This document shows positions 24,801-38,021 of a stretch of 64,000 nt of DNA, piece by piece. The stretch is from Xiphias gladius (taxonomy: Eukaryota; Chordata; Actinopteri; Istiophoriformes; Xiphiidae), in contig NC_053402.1 in NCBI RefSeq assembly GCF_016859285.1, positions 2,722,003 to 2,786,002 on the forward strand. The letters run 5' to 3'. The translations under genes and the position numbers were made by a program. Under the pieces are notes generated by a model. It was not told the DNA's origin, did no database searches, and worked only from the letters and a program-made list of their open reading frames with translations. The first letter of the stretch is position 1. Every line of letters begins with the position of its first letter.

Positions 24801-26990
24801 CCATATAGTACAAGCTAAGAAATGGGGTTTTCTTTGCACTCCCTAATGACTATGAACAAATATTTTGTACTTCATTTGTATTATTTTTCAGTTTTTGCCA
24901 TTTTTGCTCTGCTATTCATATAGTATTCTGCCCTTCATATATTTGCTTCCATGAATATATTCTGCTGACATGTATATTGAATGGTCATTTATATTTATTG
25001 CTGTAATTCACATCTTTAAATGCCATTCATAATTTTGTTGACATTGCTGCCACGCGTTTTTTTGTTCTGCCATTAATCATTCACTCGTATCGCACTTGTT
25101 TCTTTACGCTACCCGTGACGTTTCAGGTTTTGTTGTACTGTATGTGTTGCTGCTGTGGCAAAATAATTTCCCTCCGGGATCAATAAAGTACGTACCTACA
25201 CTTGTACACACCCCATTCCCCATCCCTGTGGATATAGTCACTCACCAAGTGAGCAAATCACTTTCCAAGGAATACAACAACTCCCCGCGAACAAATCACT
25301 GAACAAAGCAATTACTTGAATCACTCACTAGGTGAGTGAGTGTATCCCTGCATCTTCACTCACAACTGACTGAGACGTCAGTTAACAGAGAAATGAACAG
25401 ATCATTTCAGGAAGTGATTCAGTTCAGGAAGTGATTCAGTTCAGATCGTTCACTGAAAAGATTCATTCTTTCAAACGATTCATTCGCAAACGACACATCT
25501 AACATATGCACACCTACACACATCCTTGGTAATCCGTCTACTGTAGGACCCGTCGCCACGTACTCTCTGCACTCTGTCATTAAAAGAAAGCTACAGTAAG
25601 CGGACTATTGTATATCAAGTGAACGCTAGCTTGTGAGATAGCTGCGGTGAATCTTAGCTAAACCAAAAGCTAACTCTAATCATTGATTTCCCCCTAGTTG
25701 TTATCTGTAAATGAGTGACAAGTGACATTTTAATCATAGTTTGTTATTCCACAACATTAAATAAGGCGGCAGCTAAATCATTTCATGATGGAAAAGGATG
25801 AAAAAACAAACAAACAAACAGCTTAACTCCTGTTTATGGTAGCTAGTTTAGCAGAGCTTAGTAGCTACTTGCTCATTTTTTGACTTTAGTGAATCTGATG
25901 TGATTTGGTGGTTAGTGTTGAGTCCATCCTTCAAAACATCAGGACTCGCGCAAACGTTTAGTGAAGTATGCAGGTCTGGACCAGACTATGCATCCCTGAC
26001 AAGCATGCGGGATCCACATCAGTTCACGAAGTCTGAGTGACTATGCTAGCCCTGGTCCAGCAGATATTAAGTTTAAACAAAGTAAATAACATTGTCGGCA
26101 CGGCCATCTTCTTATTGGCTGAGACCTCCTTCACTCCTCAGGTATGTGCCTCCCTCATACGGACATTTCACTCTGGACATGATTGACTCTCCCTATTTAA
26201 CGACTTATTTGTAGAAAAAGAGGTAGAAAAAGACAAGACACTACACAGCACCCAAGGACAGTTTTTCAAATTGTCATGCCATTTCCATATAAGGGGTTGT
26301 TTTTCATATATAGACAACCATATATCCTTGGGTACATTCTTTGCAGAATAACACCTCTGTTTAGTACAAGCACCTGAGTTTAATAGGCACCATAAGATGG
26401 ATTATTTTAATCTCATAGTAAGATAATATATAAAAACATATAAAAATAACCCTTCATTAGGCTACCTAGAAATTACATACTTAAATGTATTAAACTGTAA
26501 ATTCATGAATTTTATTGATTTCAATACAAACATTAATAATACTCGGACAGGCAGTAACACTTGATTCGTTTAAGCTATGGACTATAATAATAATATTCAA
26601 AGTGAAGGTAACTTTCTTAAACAAACCAATTAAAATTGATAAGAAAGTTGAGTTTTTTTGGTAGATATGGCAGGTGCTCTGAACAGTCTGTGAAGATTAC
26701 TGAAAAGCAGAGGGTAGTATCTGCATTTTTAAGGTACTGTGAATGTTCGATGGCAATGATTATTTTTTTGGGTAAACTAATCAGCCTAAAAAGACATAAA
26801 ATGAAAGCATTACAACATTTCTTTTTTTTAAAAAAGAATTTTAAAAAAATAAATTATTTTAACAACCAGGTGATTTTATTAATTTATATCCTAAGACAAC
26901 ATGGCTAAGTGTGGGGACTGTAAACTAGCATACTCATGAGTGGAGAACGATATCCAACGCCTGGAGACATAAATCAGGGAAAAGAATTAA
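21841..26990. other. Gene-free part of the hoxb1a-hoxb2a gap
   Basis: Contains a mariner/Tc1-type short repeat fragment (about 23946-24050, AGTTAGGTTGATGAATATTT...), a LINE-type tail (about 25165-25195, CCCTCCGGGATCAATAAAGT), and a region dense in GATTCA/GAACGA repeats (24680-25500). No gene was recognised. Confidence 0.5.
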
Positions 26991-26994
26991 TTGA

Positions 26995-29452
26995 TTGATT
27001 GCTTTTATCTGTCGCCTCTGCCCAGGCGAAGCAAACTGGCCTAGACTCATCTCCTGATATGGCATCTGCTAATACTGCTCTCTCCTCTCCACCTGGCGCT
27101 GGCAGCTCATCAGTCCGTCACAAGCCTCTGCCACGGGTTAAGTCCATCTCCTCCTATCGCAGGATGCTGAAGGAGGTTGTGATCAGATGGTCTGGAGGTC
27201 TAACTCGCCCGGAGTCAGCAGGGAACACCTTTCCCAAGATGGATGCCATCCCCTTGCAACAACACTTGCCAACTCAGACCACCCATGCACAGTTGCTGAG
27301 TTTGGTGTAGTCAGAAGATGCTGAATGCACCCTGTTTTGTCCTGACAGCACTCAAATTCCATCCCTTTGTCTGCTCTTCTCCTCCACACTACTGATAGCC
27401 GGTGGTTCCATAACCAGGAGTGTACGTTTTTTCAATGCTGCCACACACTCTCTTCCTGGTGCCACAGCCCGTAACATCCTACAAAGGCTCCAGGGTCTAT
27501 TGCCTTTACTCCCAATCCCCATTAAAAGAATAATTGTTCTCGTTGGAAATTACACAGTCTGTCAACAGTGTGCAGACCAAAATTTATTTTAACTGCCTTT
27601 TTAATTTTCTAAAACAATGTGGAAAGTCTTTTTTTTTATAATCTCAGTTCCCATTCCCACACTGAGCTGTAGTACTGGTCATTTTAGCCTAATCTTTAGC
27701 CTTCATACTTGGCTTCAGTCTGCTTATATAGGTCACAATGTGCATTTTATTGACAATTTTAATCTGTTTTGGGATCATTTTTCTCTTTTTAAGAGAGAGA
27801 TGGACTACACCCAAACAAACTAGGCTCTAGGCACAAATTATAGCTGCTTACATGCACCACGTTTTATAATCCTGTCCACGTGACTGAGGGTTAACATCCC
27901 ACACATGCCTTCCAGAATCTCCCTCTTCTTCTGTGGTTTCAACTCAGATGAATGTCCTCCCTAGGCATTAACACCTTCACTGGTTCATCTCCCCATTCAA
28001 ACTGTTGTTATGGATAGGGGTTCCTGTCCACTTGGCACCTCTTAACAGGTAAATAAATTCAATCTTGTTTACATAAAATGCACTCCTGTCCCAGCACCAG
28101 CAACTCTGTGCAAACTGACCCCTTTAACTGTGAGGTCTCTCTCGAATAAAAATTTTTTATCCTAAATGATTTCATTTCTTCCACCCTCCTAGATTTTGTG
28201 TTCTTCATTGAAACTCAGTTGGAGTCTGGGGAATATAGCCAGCTCTTAGAACTACTGTGAACCCTGGTTCTGGAGTCAACTGACCTGTCAGGACTGTTAG
28301 AGGAGACAGACGGAGAAAGCAGAAGGAAAGGAAACTTATCTTTCCAGTCAGATTGGTGCATTTCTGTGAAGCAATGTTGAACTTAGTGCACACAAGTTTA
28401 AATAGTTCTTTCTAATAACACTTCTTAATTAACTCTGATCCAAGACTTTGATACATGTGGATGGACATGACAAATATGCTAAACTGTTATTATTATCAGG
28501 AACTCATAACACATACTGTTGTGTGTCATGTGAAAATTTACACTGTGTTGTCATATAATTTGGTTTTTGAACACCACATAAATTGTAATGGGTATTTGAG
28601 ATATGCTCAAGACTACTTACAAAACACTGTCTCCCTGTTAGATTGGTGAAAAAAGCCATTGATCTGAGGATCTAGGAATAGCGTAGGACTAGGGGCAGAG
28701 AAGTTCAGAAATGTTTTTGTGATTTTATTTTAATTTTCATGTGGACCGACAATCTAATGCCAGTGCAGCTGAATTCCTTGGAACTATGGATTTTTTTCAC
28801 TTTCTACAGAATGTTTCCAGCCCAGCTCACAACCATAGAAGGTTGAACTTAGTTTTTGCACTTAGTGTGACAATTGCCTCTCTGGATGTCAAGGATTAGG
28901 GTGTCTCAGACCATCAGTATATCAGGTAGTTCACCATGTTTCTTACTGTCCTCAATCCTCAATTACCTGCTTATTACTTCCACTCTACAACCCCATAAAT
29001 TCTCAGATGCTTACATACCCTTCTCAACTATTCACCAGTATTGAGGGCTAACCCTTTAAGCTGAGCAGTGAGAAATTGATCACTAACAGGCTGTGGAGAA
29101 ATGGACTTGGACTCTGTTGGCTAGCGAGCAAAGTAGTTCATGCCTTTGCAGTAGCCACCCCAAAGTTTTGGAATAGTCTGCTTTCAATTAAGTGTTCCCC
29201 CTTCATTTACACTCTTATGGTAAAACTCAAGACTTGCATGTTTTTAGTAGCCTTTGGGTGTTCTTAATGACCTTAGTGCAAATCATAATCTTTTATTGGT
29301 TTACTTATATATTTATTATAAATTTATAGATTTATTTTAATGTATACTTTAATATTGTGTCCAGTGCCTCATCTCCACTGTTGTATTGTAATTTGTACAG
29401 CACTTTGTTCAACTCTGGTTTTTAAATGTGCTCTATAAATAAACCCAACTTG
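26995..29452 (+). mobile_element. Degenerate L2-like LINE retrotransposon with esterase-type ORF1
   Basis: Broken plus-strand coding blocks follow the order of fish L2-clade LINEs. 27385-27535 reads SITRSVRFFNAATHSLPGAT (SGNH-esterase-like ORF1). 27640-27810 reads VPIPTLSCSTGHFS...FIDNFNLFWD. 28130-28250 is an endonuclease N-terminal block (RSLSNK...). 28745-28960 is an endonuclease block ending in SDH. 29140-29250 is the ORF2 C-terminal tail (PKFWNSLL...). The 3' end has a TGTACAGCACTTTG...GCTCTATAAATAAA tail. The reverse-transcriptase core is missing, and one inverted-repeat arm interrupts the endonuclease. Many stops; inactive. Confidence 0.75.
28263..28640 (+). repeat. Left arm of a large inverted repeat
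   Basis: This 378 bp segment is closely matched, in reverse complement, by 29880-30474. Outer ends read CCTGGTTCTGGAGTCAA and its complement; inner ends read CTGTCTCCCTGTTA and its complement. It sits inside the LINE endonuclease region, so it arrived after the LINE. Confidence 0.85.
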
Positions 29453-29879
29453 CTAATCATTACATCCTGAATACCCAACGTTTATTATGCAATTACACTT
29501 AAAAAGGAGTGAACACAGGGCTTCTTTATTTTGCAGCTCACAAACTCTGTCACTACACTACACTACACTATTTTACAGTCTATATACCCTGGACATGTCC
29601 AGTAAAACCTTCATTTTTACATCAGTTTTGGAACCCCTGAGTAACTAATGTTTCCACTTTCCATTAGGACTGCGATATGTAGTATAATGGTGCTAAATCA
29701 GGGCTACGTCTCAAAATATAACTGGTTATAATTTGTAAAGACATAGTAACAATCTTAAAATGACCTCAGAGAAAGTGCTGATGTGGGCAGTTTCTCTATA
29801 CTGGTCCACACTGTCCTTATAAATTGAGGGATGTAGTTGGTGTCTCTGGAAAGGCCCTCAACTGGTTTCACACTTCTTT

Positions 29880-30474
29880 TAACAGGGAGACAGTGTTTTG
29901 TAAGTACTCTTGAGCATATCTCAAATACCCATTACAATTTATGTGGTGTTCAAAAACCAAATTATATGACAACACAGTGTAAATTTTCACATGACACACA
30001 ACTGTATATATTGTGAGCTCCTGATAAAAATAACTGTTTAAATTGTTGTTTTTGACAAAATGCTTTAAGAAAATTACAGCTTAGATGTGTAGCAATTTCT
30101 GCCAGTTTCCAGGGACTCTGCTTCTCCCCAGACTGACCTTTGTACCTCCTGTGGGGTCATCTGTCTTGTCTCAGGTCTGGAGTGGAATCTGAAGATCAGC
30201 CAAGGCATGTACCTTCCCAGACTATCTGCTGGCTTACTGTTTCTGACTTTTTGGGAGGCATATTTGTCATGTCCATCCACATGTATCATAGTCTTGGATC
30301 GGGGTTACTTAAGAAGTATTATTAGAAAGAACTATTTAAACTTGTGTGCACTATGTTCCACATTGCTTCACAGAAATGCACCAATCTGACTGGACAGATA
30401 AGTTTCCTTTCCTTCTGCTTTCTCCGTCTGTCTCGTCTAACAGCCCTGACAGGTCAATTGACTCCAGAACCAGG
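29880..30474 (-). repeat. Right arm of a large inverted repeat
   Basis: Reverse-complement copy of 28263-28640, carrying about 215 bp of extra sequence (about 30045-30262) absent from the left arm. A GT microsatellite follows immediately. The arms enclose about 1.2 kb that includes the LINE 3' end. Confidence 0.85.
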
Positions 30475-30516
30475 AACTTATGCTCCAGTGTTCCTGGAAA
30501 AGTGTGTGTTGGGGTG

Positions 30517-30521
30517 TGTGT

Positions 30522-30589
<68 letters not shown>

Positions 30590-30597
30590 GTATGTGT
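30517..30597. repeat. (GT)n microsatellite
   Basis: About 38 GT units with a few interruptions, just outside the right inverted-repeat arm. Confidence 0.95.
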
Positions 30598-31045
30598 GAT
30601 ATGAGGGGCTTTCTGAAAATCTTGAAAGATGATATAGGAGAGAGTGAAAGAGAGATATTGAAAGAAAGCTTCCTGCCATGTTTTTCCTCCAAACTGACCC
30701 GTGACAACCACAGCCACACGCATAATGGATACTGTAGGCAATGTATAATATATCATAATGATTATGTTATCATTACAATAATAATGATAATGTTACTCAC
30801 CAACATAACTACTGAGATCTCAACAAGTGGTGATATTGCTAAAAATAGGTCCAATGGGACCACACACAAGTGAGTCAGATAATCAGACAGGTTGTTTAGA
30901 CACACTGACTACCACTTTATTTGGATCTGGATTAGTGTACTGCCGGGTAAATGAATCAAGCAGAGGGAGTTCTTCCTGATGTTTGCATAAATGAAAAAGG
31001 TTGGACCAAGACACATCATCAGGGACAAAAAAGTCACTTACTCAG

Positions 31046-31523
31046 TCAACCCTGTCTCCTAGAAATTACATTCATGTAAAACTAATTTGAAGCAGCGAAT
31101 GTGTTTTGTAGGAAACATGATTTGACATAATATCCTCATTACGTTTTCTATTAATGTAATGAAGATATGTTGTTAATTTACGTATTTGGCAAGTCGCAAA
31201 GATGTTGATGCTGAAGGTATCAGTAAACATTAACAGACAACGCGTTTATTTACGTTTATCCAAAACCACAAATTTTCCCTACCCTTAACTAAAGTGCTTT
31301 TGTTGCCTAAACCTGACCTATGGATGCAAACCCCAGTGTGCACTTTCCATCCCAGCCACTTTCGAGGAACTCTGCTGCCCTTCATAAATGTAGCGATTCA
31401 TTCATTAAAAAAAAAAAAAAAGGCCTCTGAATGTAATCCAGCCAGTAATTATGTTGCCACCCTAATGTAACTTGGAACGCAGTTTAGTAGTATATAAATG
31501 TAATTTCTAGGAGACAGGGTTGG
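31046..31523. mobile_element. MITE-like element with terminal inverted repeats
   Basis: 31047-31072 and 31497-31522 are perfect 26-bp inverted repeats beginning CAACCCTGTCTCCTAG. CTCAG lies directly outside on both sides (31041-31045 and 31524-31528), a plausible 5-bp target duplication. The 478 bp element has no ORF. The interior is shared with 38735-38995 and with 60250-60735 (both in the opposite orientation). Superfamily not assigned. Confidence 0.75.
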
Positions 31524-34500
31524 CTCAGTATAGACTATCTCAAAACCTAGTGTGTGACTGGACCGCCTCTTATCTGTTTGCTTCTCCCCTACTCTCTGTG
31601 CTCACATCTACAGTATTTTAATACAGCTGAATTCCCAATAAAGCTGTTCTATTTTACATGTTTTTCTGTTTCTCTTGTCAGACGACGGAACAATTATGAA
31701 ATAATGACTGAAACGTAGCCCAGTAGAGCTACGTGGTAAGCAGCAAATCCTGATTTTATAACCACGATGTAATCCGACAAAATCAATGTACGAATAAAAT
31801 AAAGACAACAGCTGTGCTGTAATTTCAGCTATGTTTACTTGTAAAATGATCACTCAGAGAGTAAGTTAGAAGCTCATTCACATCTATGCAGTTGCAGTGT
31901 GGTCAATTAAATGAGACTCATAGAGAGGTGTGCCTGTTTTTTCGGTGAAGAAAAGTTGCTAAAGTGGTGTGAAAAGTTGGTAAATCTAGTGTCAAAGTTG
32001 CTAAGTTGTCAACACTGCCTGCAAACGCCCCCTGATGACTCAATAAAAACTGTTTGTGCCAATTCAGTTTGAAAGAGCATCGACCAGTTGGGAAACTCCA
32101 CCACTTGGCCAGCCGACCAGTGGTGAAACCTCAGCACTCACTCACATTGCTTTCAGCTGACCAGTGGTGTAACCTTATCACGTACTCAGTCAGTCAGTCT
32201 GTCAGTCAGTCGCATTTATAGGGCTGGCCCCGCTGTTGTGGTCCAGCCAAAAGGCATACTGATGGAAGCACGGCCAGTGATTATGCAAGATCATGATCAC
32301 CTCTTATTTTTTAAGGTCACATTGAGCAAGATCAGATTTTCAGCAAAGGAGAATACATGTTTGAGTTACAGCCTACAGCTTAAGTATCTACTGGTTGTCC
32401 ATTTATTATTTTTCAGATTTGAGTGTGATAAATAGGCTGTTAAATATTGTATTTTTCTTAACAATTTTGAGAAATGTGGTCCTTTCCTAGACCAGTTATC
32501 CGAAACCTTTTCAGAAACCTTAAAATAGAGCCTAATGTATATGCTTCTATATAACTTTTCTCAGCTCCTGAATGTGGATTGACTGTCATCTGGTTGTAAC
32601 TGTAATGCTGTATGGATGATCATACTTATTTGTTCATTATGTGGAAAATAAATAAAACCAACATTAATCAAGCACGTCCCAGTAAATGCTGATAAATCAT
32701 CCTTATAGCAACTGCAACTACTGGAAATACGAAAGTTTAGGTGTAGAGACAGACCTTTTGTACTTCTAAAGAGTTTTTGCCATACATTTCAATCCAGTGA
32801 GCGCTTTCTTGATGACAGCATCTAGTGGCCATTAGAAGAACTGTAGATAAAGATACTTCAGTATTGGGATCATCCTACAGCTGTTCTGGTCACTGCTTGG
32901 AACAAAAGTTAAACTGTAAAATAAAAATCTGTTCGAATGTTCAAACAGAGGTCAGAGGTTGGAGGTCACAGCAGTTGTTTTATATTCCTGCGACCATAGA
33001 ATGATAATAAGAGACTAGCAGAGAGCAGAGGAGTGAAATCAGAGATGGCCCACTACTATCAGGCATCTCTGATAAGATGCTGTCAGCTCTGCTGCTGTTA
33101 TCTACACAACACATTTACACCCAGGCTCAGCAGAGGAGAAGGGCCACGTAGGATGACAACTGAGAGCCCTTCGTATTTTTGCATGGTACTTTGGGCAAAA
33201 GTCAAATCACCTCAGTCTTGAAATTCAAAATGTTAAGTGAGAAATATTGTGAGAACTGGAGTTCATTTTCTGTGTTTGTGTAATGTAGAGTATCCAGACT
33301 GCTGACATGTTCACCACTGTATCTGTATTCAAAGCCTGATATACAGTATTTTATTCCTCTGTGCCATAGGCTCCTTTGTTGTCCAAATACTGTGGAAAAT
33401 ACACTAATAAGCCACACTGTTACACTGAGTGACATGCTCCTTCATTACCATAAATACACATACAGTATTTTGTTTAGACTCAATACCGCATACACCGTCC
33501 TGTGTATATTGTGTATATTGCGCACCAAATGCCAATTAATCTGCAACTACAAAAAGTTCCCAACAAATGCACTATTTCCTTCTGTCGCAGTGAAGTTTGT
33601 TAAAAGCTACAGTGAGAAGCTGTTTTAGGAAATTACTCAGCCCTTAAAAAAAACTACCTTAAATTTGTGAGCTGTTTATTAGAGATTTACCTTTTCAGTA
33701 GGAACCAATGGGCTTTGAGCAGAGTGACACAGACAGGCTAGAGAAGTCAAAAGGTATTAAGAGATGGACTAACAAATTGTTGGTTTGGGTATTTTCATGG
33801 GATGAGTTGACAATAGACATCTTTAATCTACCTGCTATCATTCAGTAGAACGCAATTAAATGGCTTTATTCAATTCTTTCAAAGTGACTTTGTGTTAAAA
33901 TAATTTTACAGTACCCAGGAAAAAACCTACTGAAATTCATCAGAGCGATTTACTTTAAAATCTTTATAACGTAAGAATAATTTCCGAATTTGCCATAAAA
34001 ACATTAAATTAAACTTGTAATTATACAGCAATAAAGTGTTTTAATCTCATTTAAGAGACTCTGTACAACCTAAAACCTCCGCATATTTCAGCCTCTTTTC
34101 TGTCATTACTGTTTGAAGTTTTCAATGTGAGTTTTTAGAATATTACAAAACATTCTTTACGACACAGTTTTTTAGGTCTTCATTAAACCCTGAGCATAAG
34201 AAAAGGTAGAAAGCCATCTTACTCTGGCCCCTACACTCAGAGAGGATTACTCTTTTAATGTTTTTCAAAGTTTTAAAAAAAAAATCACATAAGACTTCAT
34301 AGGAATCATCTTTTATTTGCAGAATTAAGGTGGAGTAGTTTCCAACAAGTGCTAGCCCAGTCTGTTGTAACACAGATACAGTCAGATACAAGAAATATGT
34401 GTCAAACTATTCATCCAGTCAACAGTAATAGTTTACTTATCGTGCTAATAATGTCAATTTTCAAAATTACAGATATAAACAATGCTTTAATTCCAAGCTC

Positions 34501-36690
34501 CGTGAGGACCCTGGTAACTGATGCCCCTGGGACTGAGACTATACCTTCTTTTGGAAAATATCAAGGCACATATTGTATTAACTATGGCTGTTCCAGATTG
34601 TGCTGAGGGCCTTCAACATGGTCAAAAGAGCATGTAATATCACCTAAGAGCTTTGTTATCTCACTTGAATTTTTTTGAGTTGCTTCTTAATCAGTTAATG
34701 TTTTCAAACAGTAGTTATCTTAAAAACAATGGCTGCTGGTTAGTGGTCGGAGCTGACCACTCAGCAGTCTATTTGCTGGCTGTTAATTGGTGCAGTTGGA
34801 TTAACTGACAATTGTCTATGTTGGTCCCATGGTAAATGCCAGTAAATCCTGTGGAATGACTTTTTATTGACCGAAGAGACTGCAGGGTCGACTTGTGTGC
34901 ATCAACATACACACGGTCATCTGTGTTTGGTGTGTATCCTCCATGCTCCCAACTGACAACTTAATATACAGCTGTTTGTGTGTGTGTGTGTGTGTGTTTG
35001 CATGTGTAAGGACAACTATCCAGCCTTGTCTCTCACACACACCGAAGCTGTGTATTGATGGGGCCCTCAGAGGCTGAAACATTGATCATCTGCCTTTGAC
35101 TCACCTTAGGAACAGATGATAACTCACTAGTTTACTGGATGCTAACAAACAGACTATTCACACACATAACTGAATAATTGGAGAGTTATGGTCTGAATGT
35201 TTTTTACCTGAAGCTGTGAATAGTTGTTAGAATAACTGCTCACAGTATATAAAACAGTATGCTTCTCTTTCTCAGCCACCAGTATTATAGACTACATGAG
35301 GTCAAAAAAAGGTCATAAAACAACCCTGATTACCAGACAACCCCCCTTTACCAACACAATTTTGTAAAAAAGCTTCTTAATACAAAACACTTTCAGACTA
35401 GTGCTGCTGGTAAAGTTTCCCTACAATACCAACAGAGTCCTTATCCTTGAACTCCTTCTCTTGTAAAAGTGAAACATGAAATACATCCATTAAGGCAGGA
35501 CGTAAAACCCACATTTGTCTAACGTGTCTATCAATCGCATACTGACACTCCACTGTCGGGCTCTTGGAAGTGGCCAGAATGATTTTCTCTGGCAGTTAAC
35601 ATTTTCAGATGGATTTTTTTGAGCCCCTCATCATGACATACAGTGACAACAATCATTCTTAAATGCTTGACATGTGATTTGGTCCACTGTCTGTCTCATG
35701 AATTTATTTCCTCAGCGGAAGTAATACACCTTAAATGCGGTGTCAGAAACTCCGGTTTGTTAAATGAGGCCTCCTAAACGCTATTTGTGCTGATTAATTC
35801 TAAAAGACACACTACAAACAGAGTTGAAGAACCTCACTTGCCCAACAAAGTAGCTGCTACAAACAAACCATAATGCAGCACTCTCTGTAGGTGTTACTCT
35901 GGTACCCACCTTTACCAACAGAATTTCCAACACTGAAATATGGTCTTTGGTCCAGAATGGTAGGTACACCTGTTGATGCTGGAAGTTACATTCTATCTGA
36001 ATTGTGTAAAATTATTGAAAAAAATGGACTTGCTGGGTTTTATATTTACATACATTTATTATACTTTATATAATCTAATGAAACCTGAAAAATTGGAATA
36101 CTGATCATTCACACCTTGATAAACCAGATTTTCACGCTGACGGAGCTAGAGCTGCAGCAGAGTAACCCTATGTGCAGAAATTGCCAACTGAAACATACCA
36201 CAAGTTGAAGGGTTCGACTGAATTTCACACTCTTTATTGTGAATGACCAGACTGAAAGTCCGGGTTAAAAGCCTGCCATATGAGCATCTTTTGGCAACAT
36301 CCCAATGTTTCCCTAATCTCTCTCCATAAACTTTGTCTTTTATGTGTCTGTCAACTCAATGTGCACTGTTTTGGACAGTTTCTCCTCTAAAGTCATTCGT
36401 GGTGTTGTACTGGGTTGTGCACACGCAGAGTAGTTGTGTAAGAAAAAAATGAAGGCAGAGGACCTGAGAGAGAAGTTAAGATCCTGTCACCTGTCCACAT
36501 AACTGGTCACTGTGTATATCTGCATGGCTTGCATGCACTTTTGAAAAGTTGCAAAAAGTCTCTCGACAACAGTGAAAGAAATCTGCCCCAAAAAGTAAAA
36601 AAAAAGTGCTCTCAGTATACTGATAAAAACAGCAACACAAGGATGCGAGCTCACCCAGGGCTAGCAAGGACTGCGTTATACCTGACTCAG
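31524..36690. other. Gene-free part of the hoxb1a-hoxb2a gap
   Basis: AT-rich and largely unique sequence. It includes a short GT repeat (34977-34997) and the AGGTCA array at 32949-32968. No ORF resembles a protein family. Confidence 0.5.
32949..32968 (+). promoter_or_regulatory. Tandem AGGTCA-type repeat (DR8/DR1 candidate)
   Basis: AGGTCA-G-AGGTTG-G-AGGTCA: three half-sites at a 7-bp period, the outer two perfect (DR8) and the middle one degenerate (DR1 to each). Such arrays can bind retinoid-type nuclear receptors. It lies in the middle of the hoxb1a-hoxb2a gap. Confidence 0.3.
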
Positions 36691-36699
36691 ATCCTTAGA

Positions 36700-38000
36700 G
36701 AGATGCATGATTTCCATCACGATAACAAAACAGTTTGAAGACATTAAAGGAGAAATTACAAAAACTTATTTAAGGTTAGATGAAGCAAAAGCAAGGATAG
36801 TAGGGACTGAGGAGAGGACTGGAAAGTGCAGAAGAGGCGACAGCAAAAGTACTAAAGCTACAAGAGCAGCTCCAGTCAAAGCTAACAGATCAAAAGGGAG
36901 GGAGAGTGTGACGATATACAGAGTCCCTGAAGGAGCTGAAGGTGGGCCCAAGTCAGTGATTTCCATTCGTGGAGAAGCTGCTTAGACAGAACCTGACATT
37001 CAGATTGACAGACAGAAAGAGTCCATTAGGTATTAGAACCATAACTTAAACTGGCATAGCAAAAGAAAGGTTTTATGTGGAAACACTGAAAAATCAGCCT
37101 CAACCACGATTATGCACCCGGAATGCTTCTCAGATGGAGGGAATACAAAGAGACATGGAGGGTCTGAGGGGGAAAAAAAACAAGATTACAGACCTTGTAT
37201 CCAGCTCGGAGTCACTTCTGGAGAAGATTTGGTGGTGGTCATGGCAACCAGTGCTATCGGAATGCACCACTGGAACCAGAGCACTGCACTGGTTCTAAGG
37301 AAAAGCTGCAAGTATTTAGATGTGAACAAACAGAGAATACAGACTAATTAATACTGAAAAGGATTGGTTGAAAGGAGTCATTTGGAAATCGGTAATATAA
37401 AACACAAATTAGATGAAATAATTTAAATCTCAGCAACACTGTTGAGACATAAGAAGGAGTGAATTTTACTTGGCTGTTAACACTACAGAGGGCCCTCTAA
37501 TTGGAGGTGGGAGATATAGGTAATCCCCCAGAGTTCACTGCTGGAAGTCTGGAAAAAACTTTTTTTGTCTTAGTTTTTTGTGAAGAAAGGACTGCTTGCT
37601 TTTTCTCTGTAAGGGGATAGTTTTTGCTCCATTTCAGTTTTCAGAACAAAATGCAAGGTGAAACTGTGAAAATAATTTATTTTAATGTTAATGGGATTTG
37701 GAACCCAATTAAGAGAAGTACGATTTTTTTTTATTGTAAAAAGAGACGGCACAGATAGCTTTTCACCAAGATAGTTTTATCACAGTGGAACAAATCTCTA
37801 AATCAATTGTGCCCACTATTACGCAACACTTTTAAGTGGCTCTTAAAGAAAGAAATTCCACCTTCCTGGAGGAAGGCGATCATCTCAGTTATCCCCTAGG
37901 AAGGTAAAAATTTACTAGACTGCAGCAATTATCAGCCTGTCCATGTTCTTAATCTGGACTAAACATTATTTACATTTATTTTAGCTCGTAGACTGGAAAA
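36700..38000 (+). mobile_element. Degenerate L1/Tx1-like LINE remnant
   Basis: 36707-36985 resembles an L1-type ORF1: a coiled-coil-like, charged segment, then a GRESVTIYRVPEGAEGG block. 37655-37720 reads VKIIYFNVNGIWNPIKR, the start of an L1 endonuclease. 37815-38000 reads FKWLLKKEIPPSWRKA...NYQPV...LARRLEK, a reverse-transcriptase segment. Large deletions and stops; inactive. The family is assigned by recalled motif pattern only. Confidence 0.6.
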
Positions 38001-38021
38001 GGTTTTACTTGACCTCACCCA

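Noticed and set aside
30346..30873. A 175-residue plus-strand ORF
   Set aside because: Half is translated GT microsatellite (CVCVCV) and the rest lies in an inverted-repeat arm; no protein-like composition or family match.
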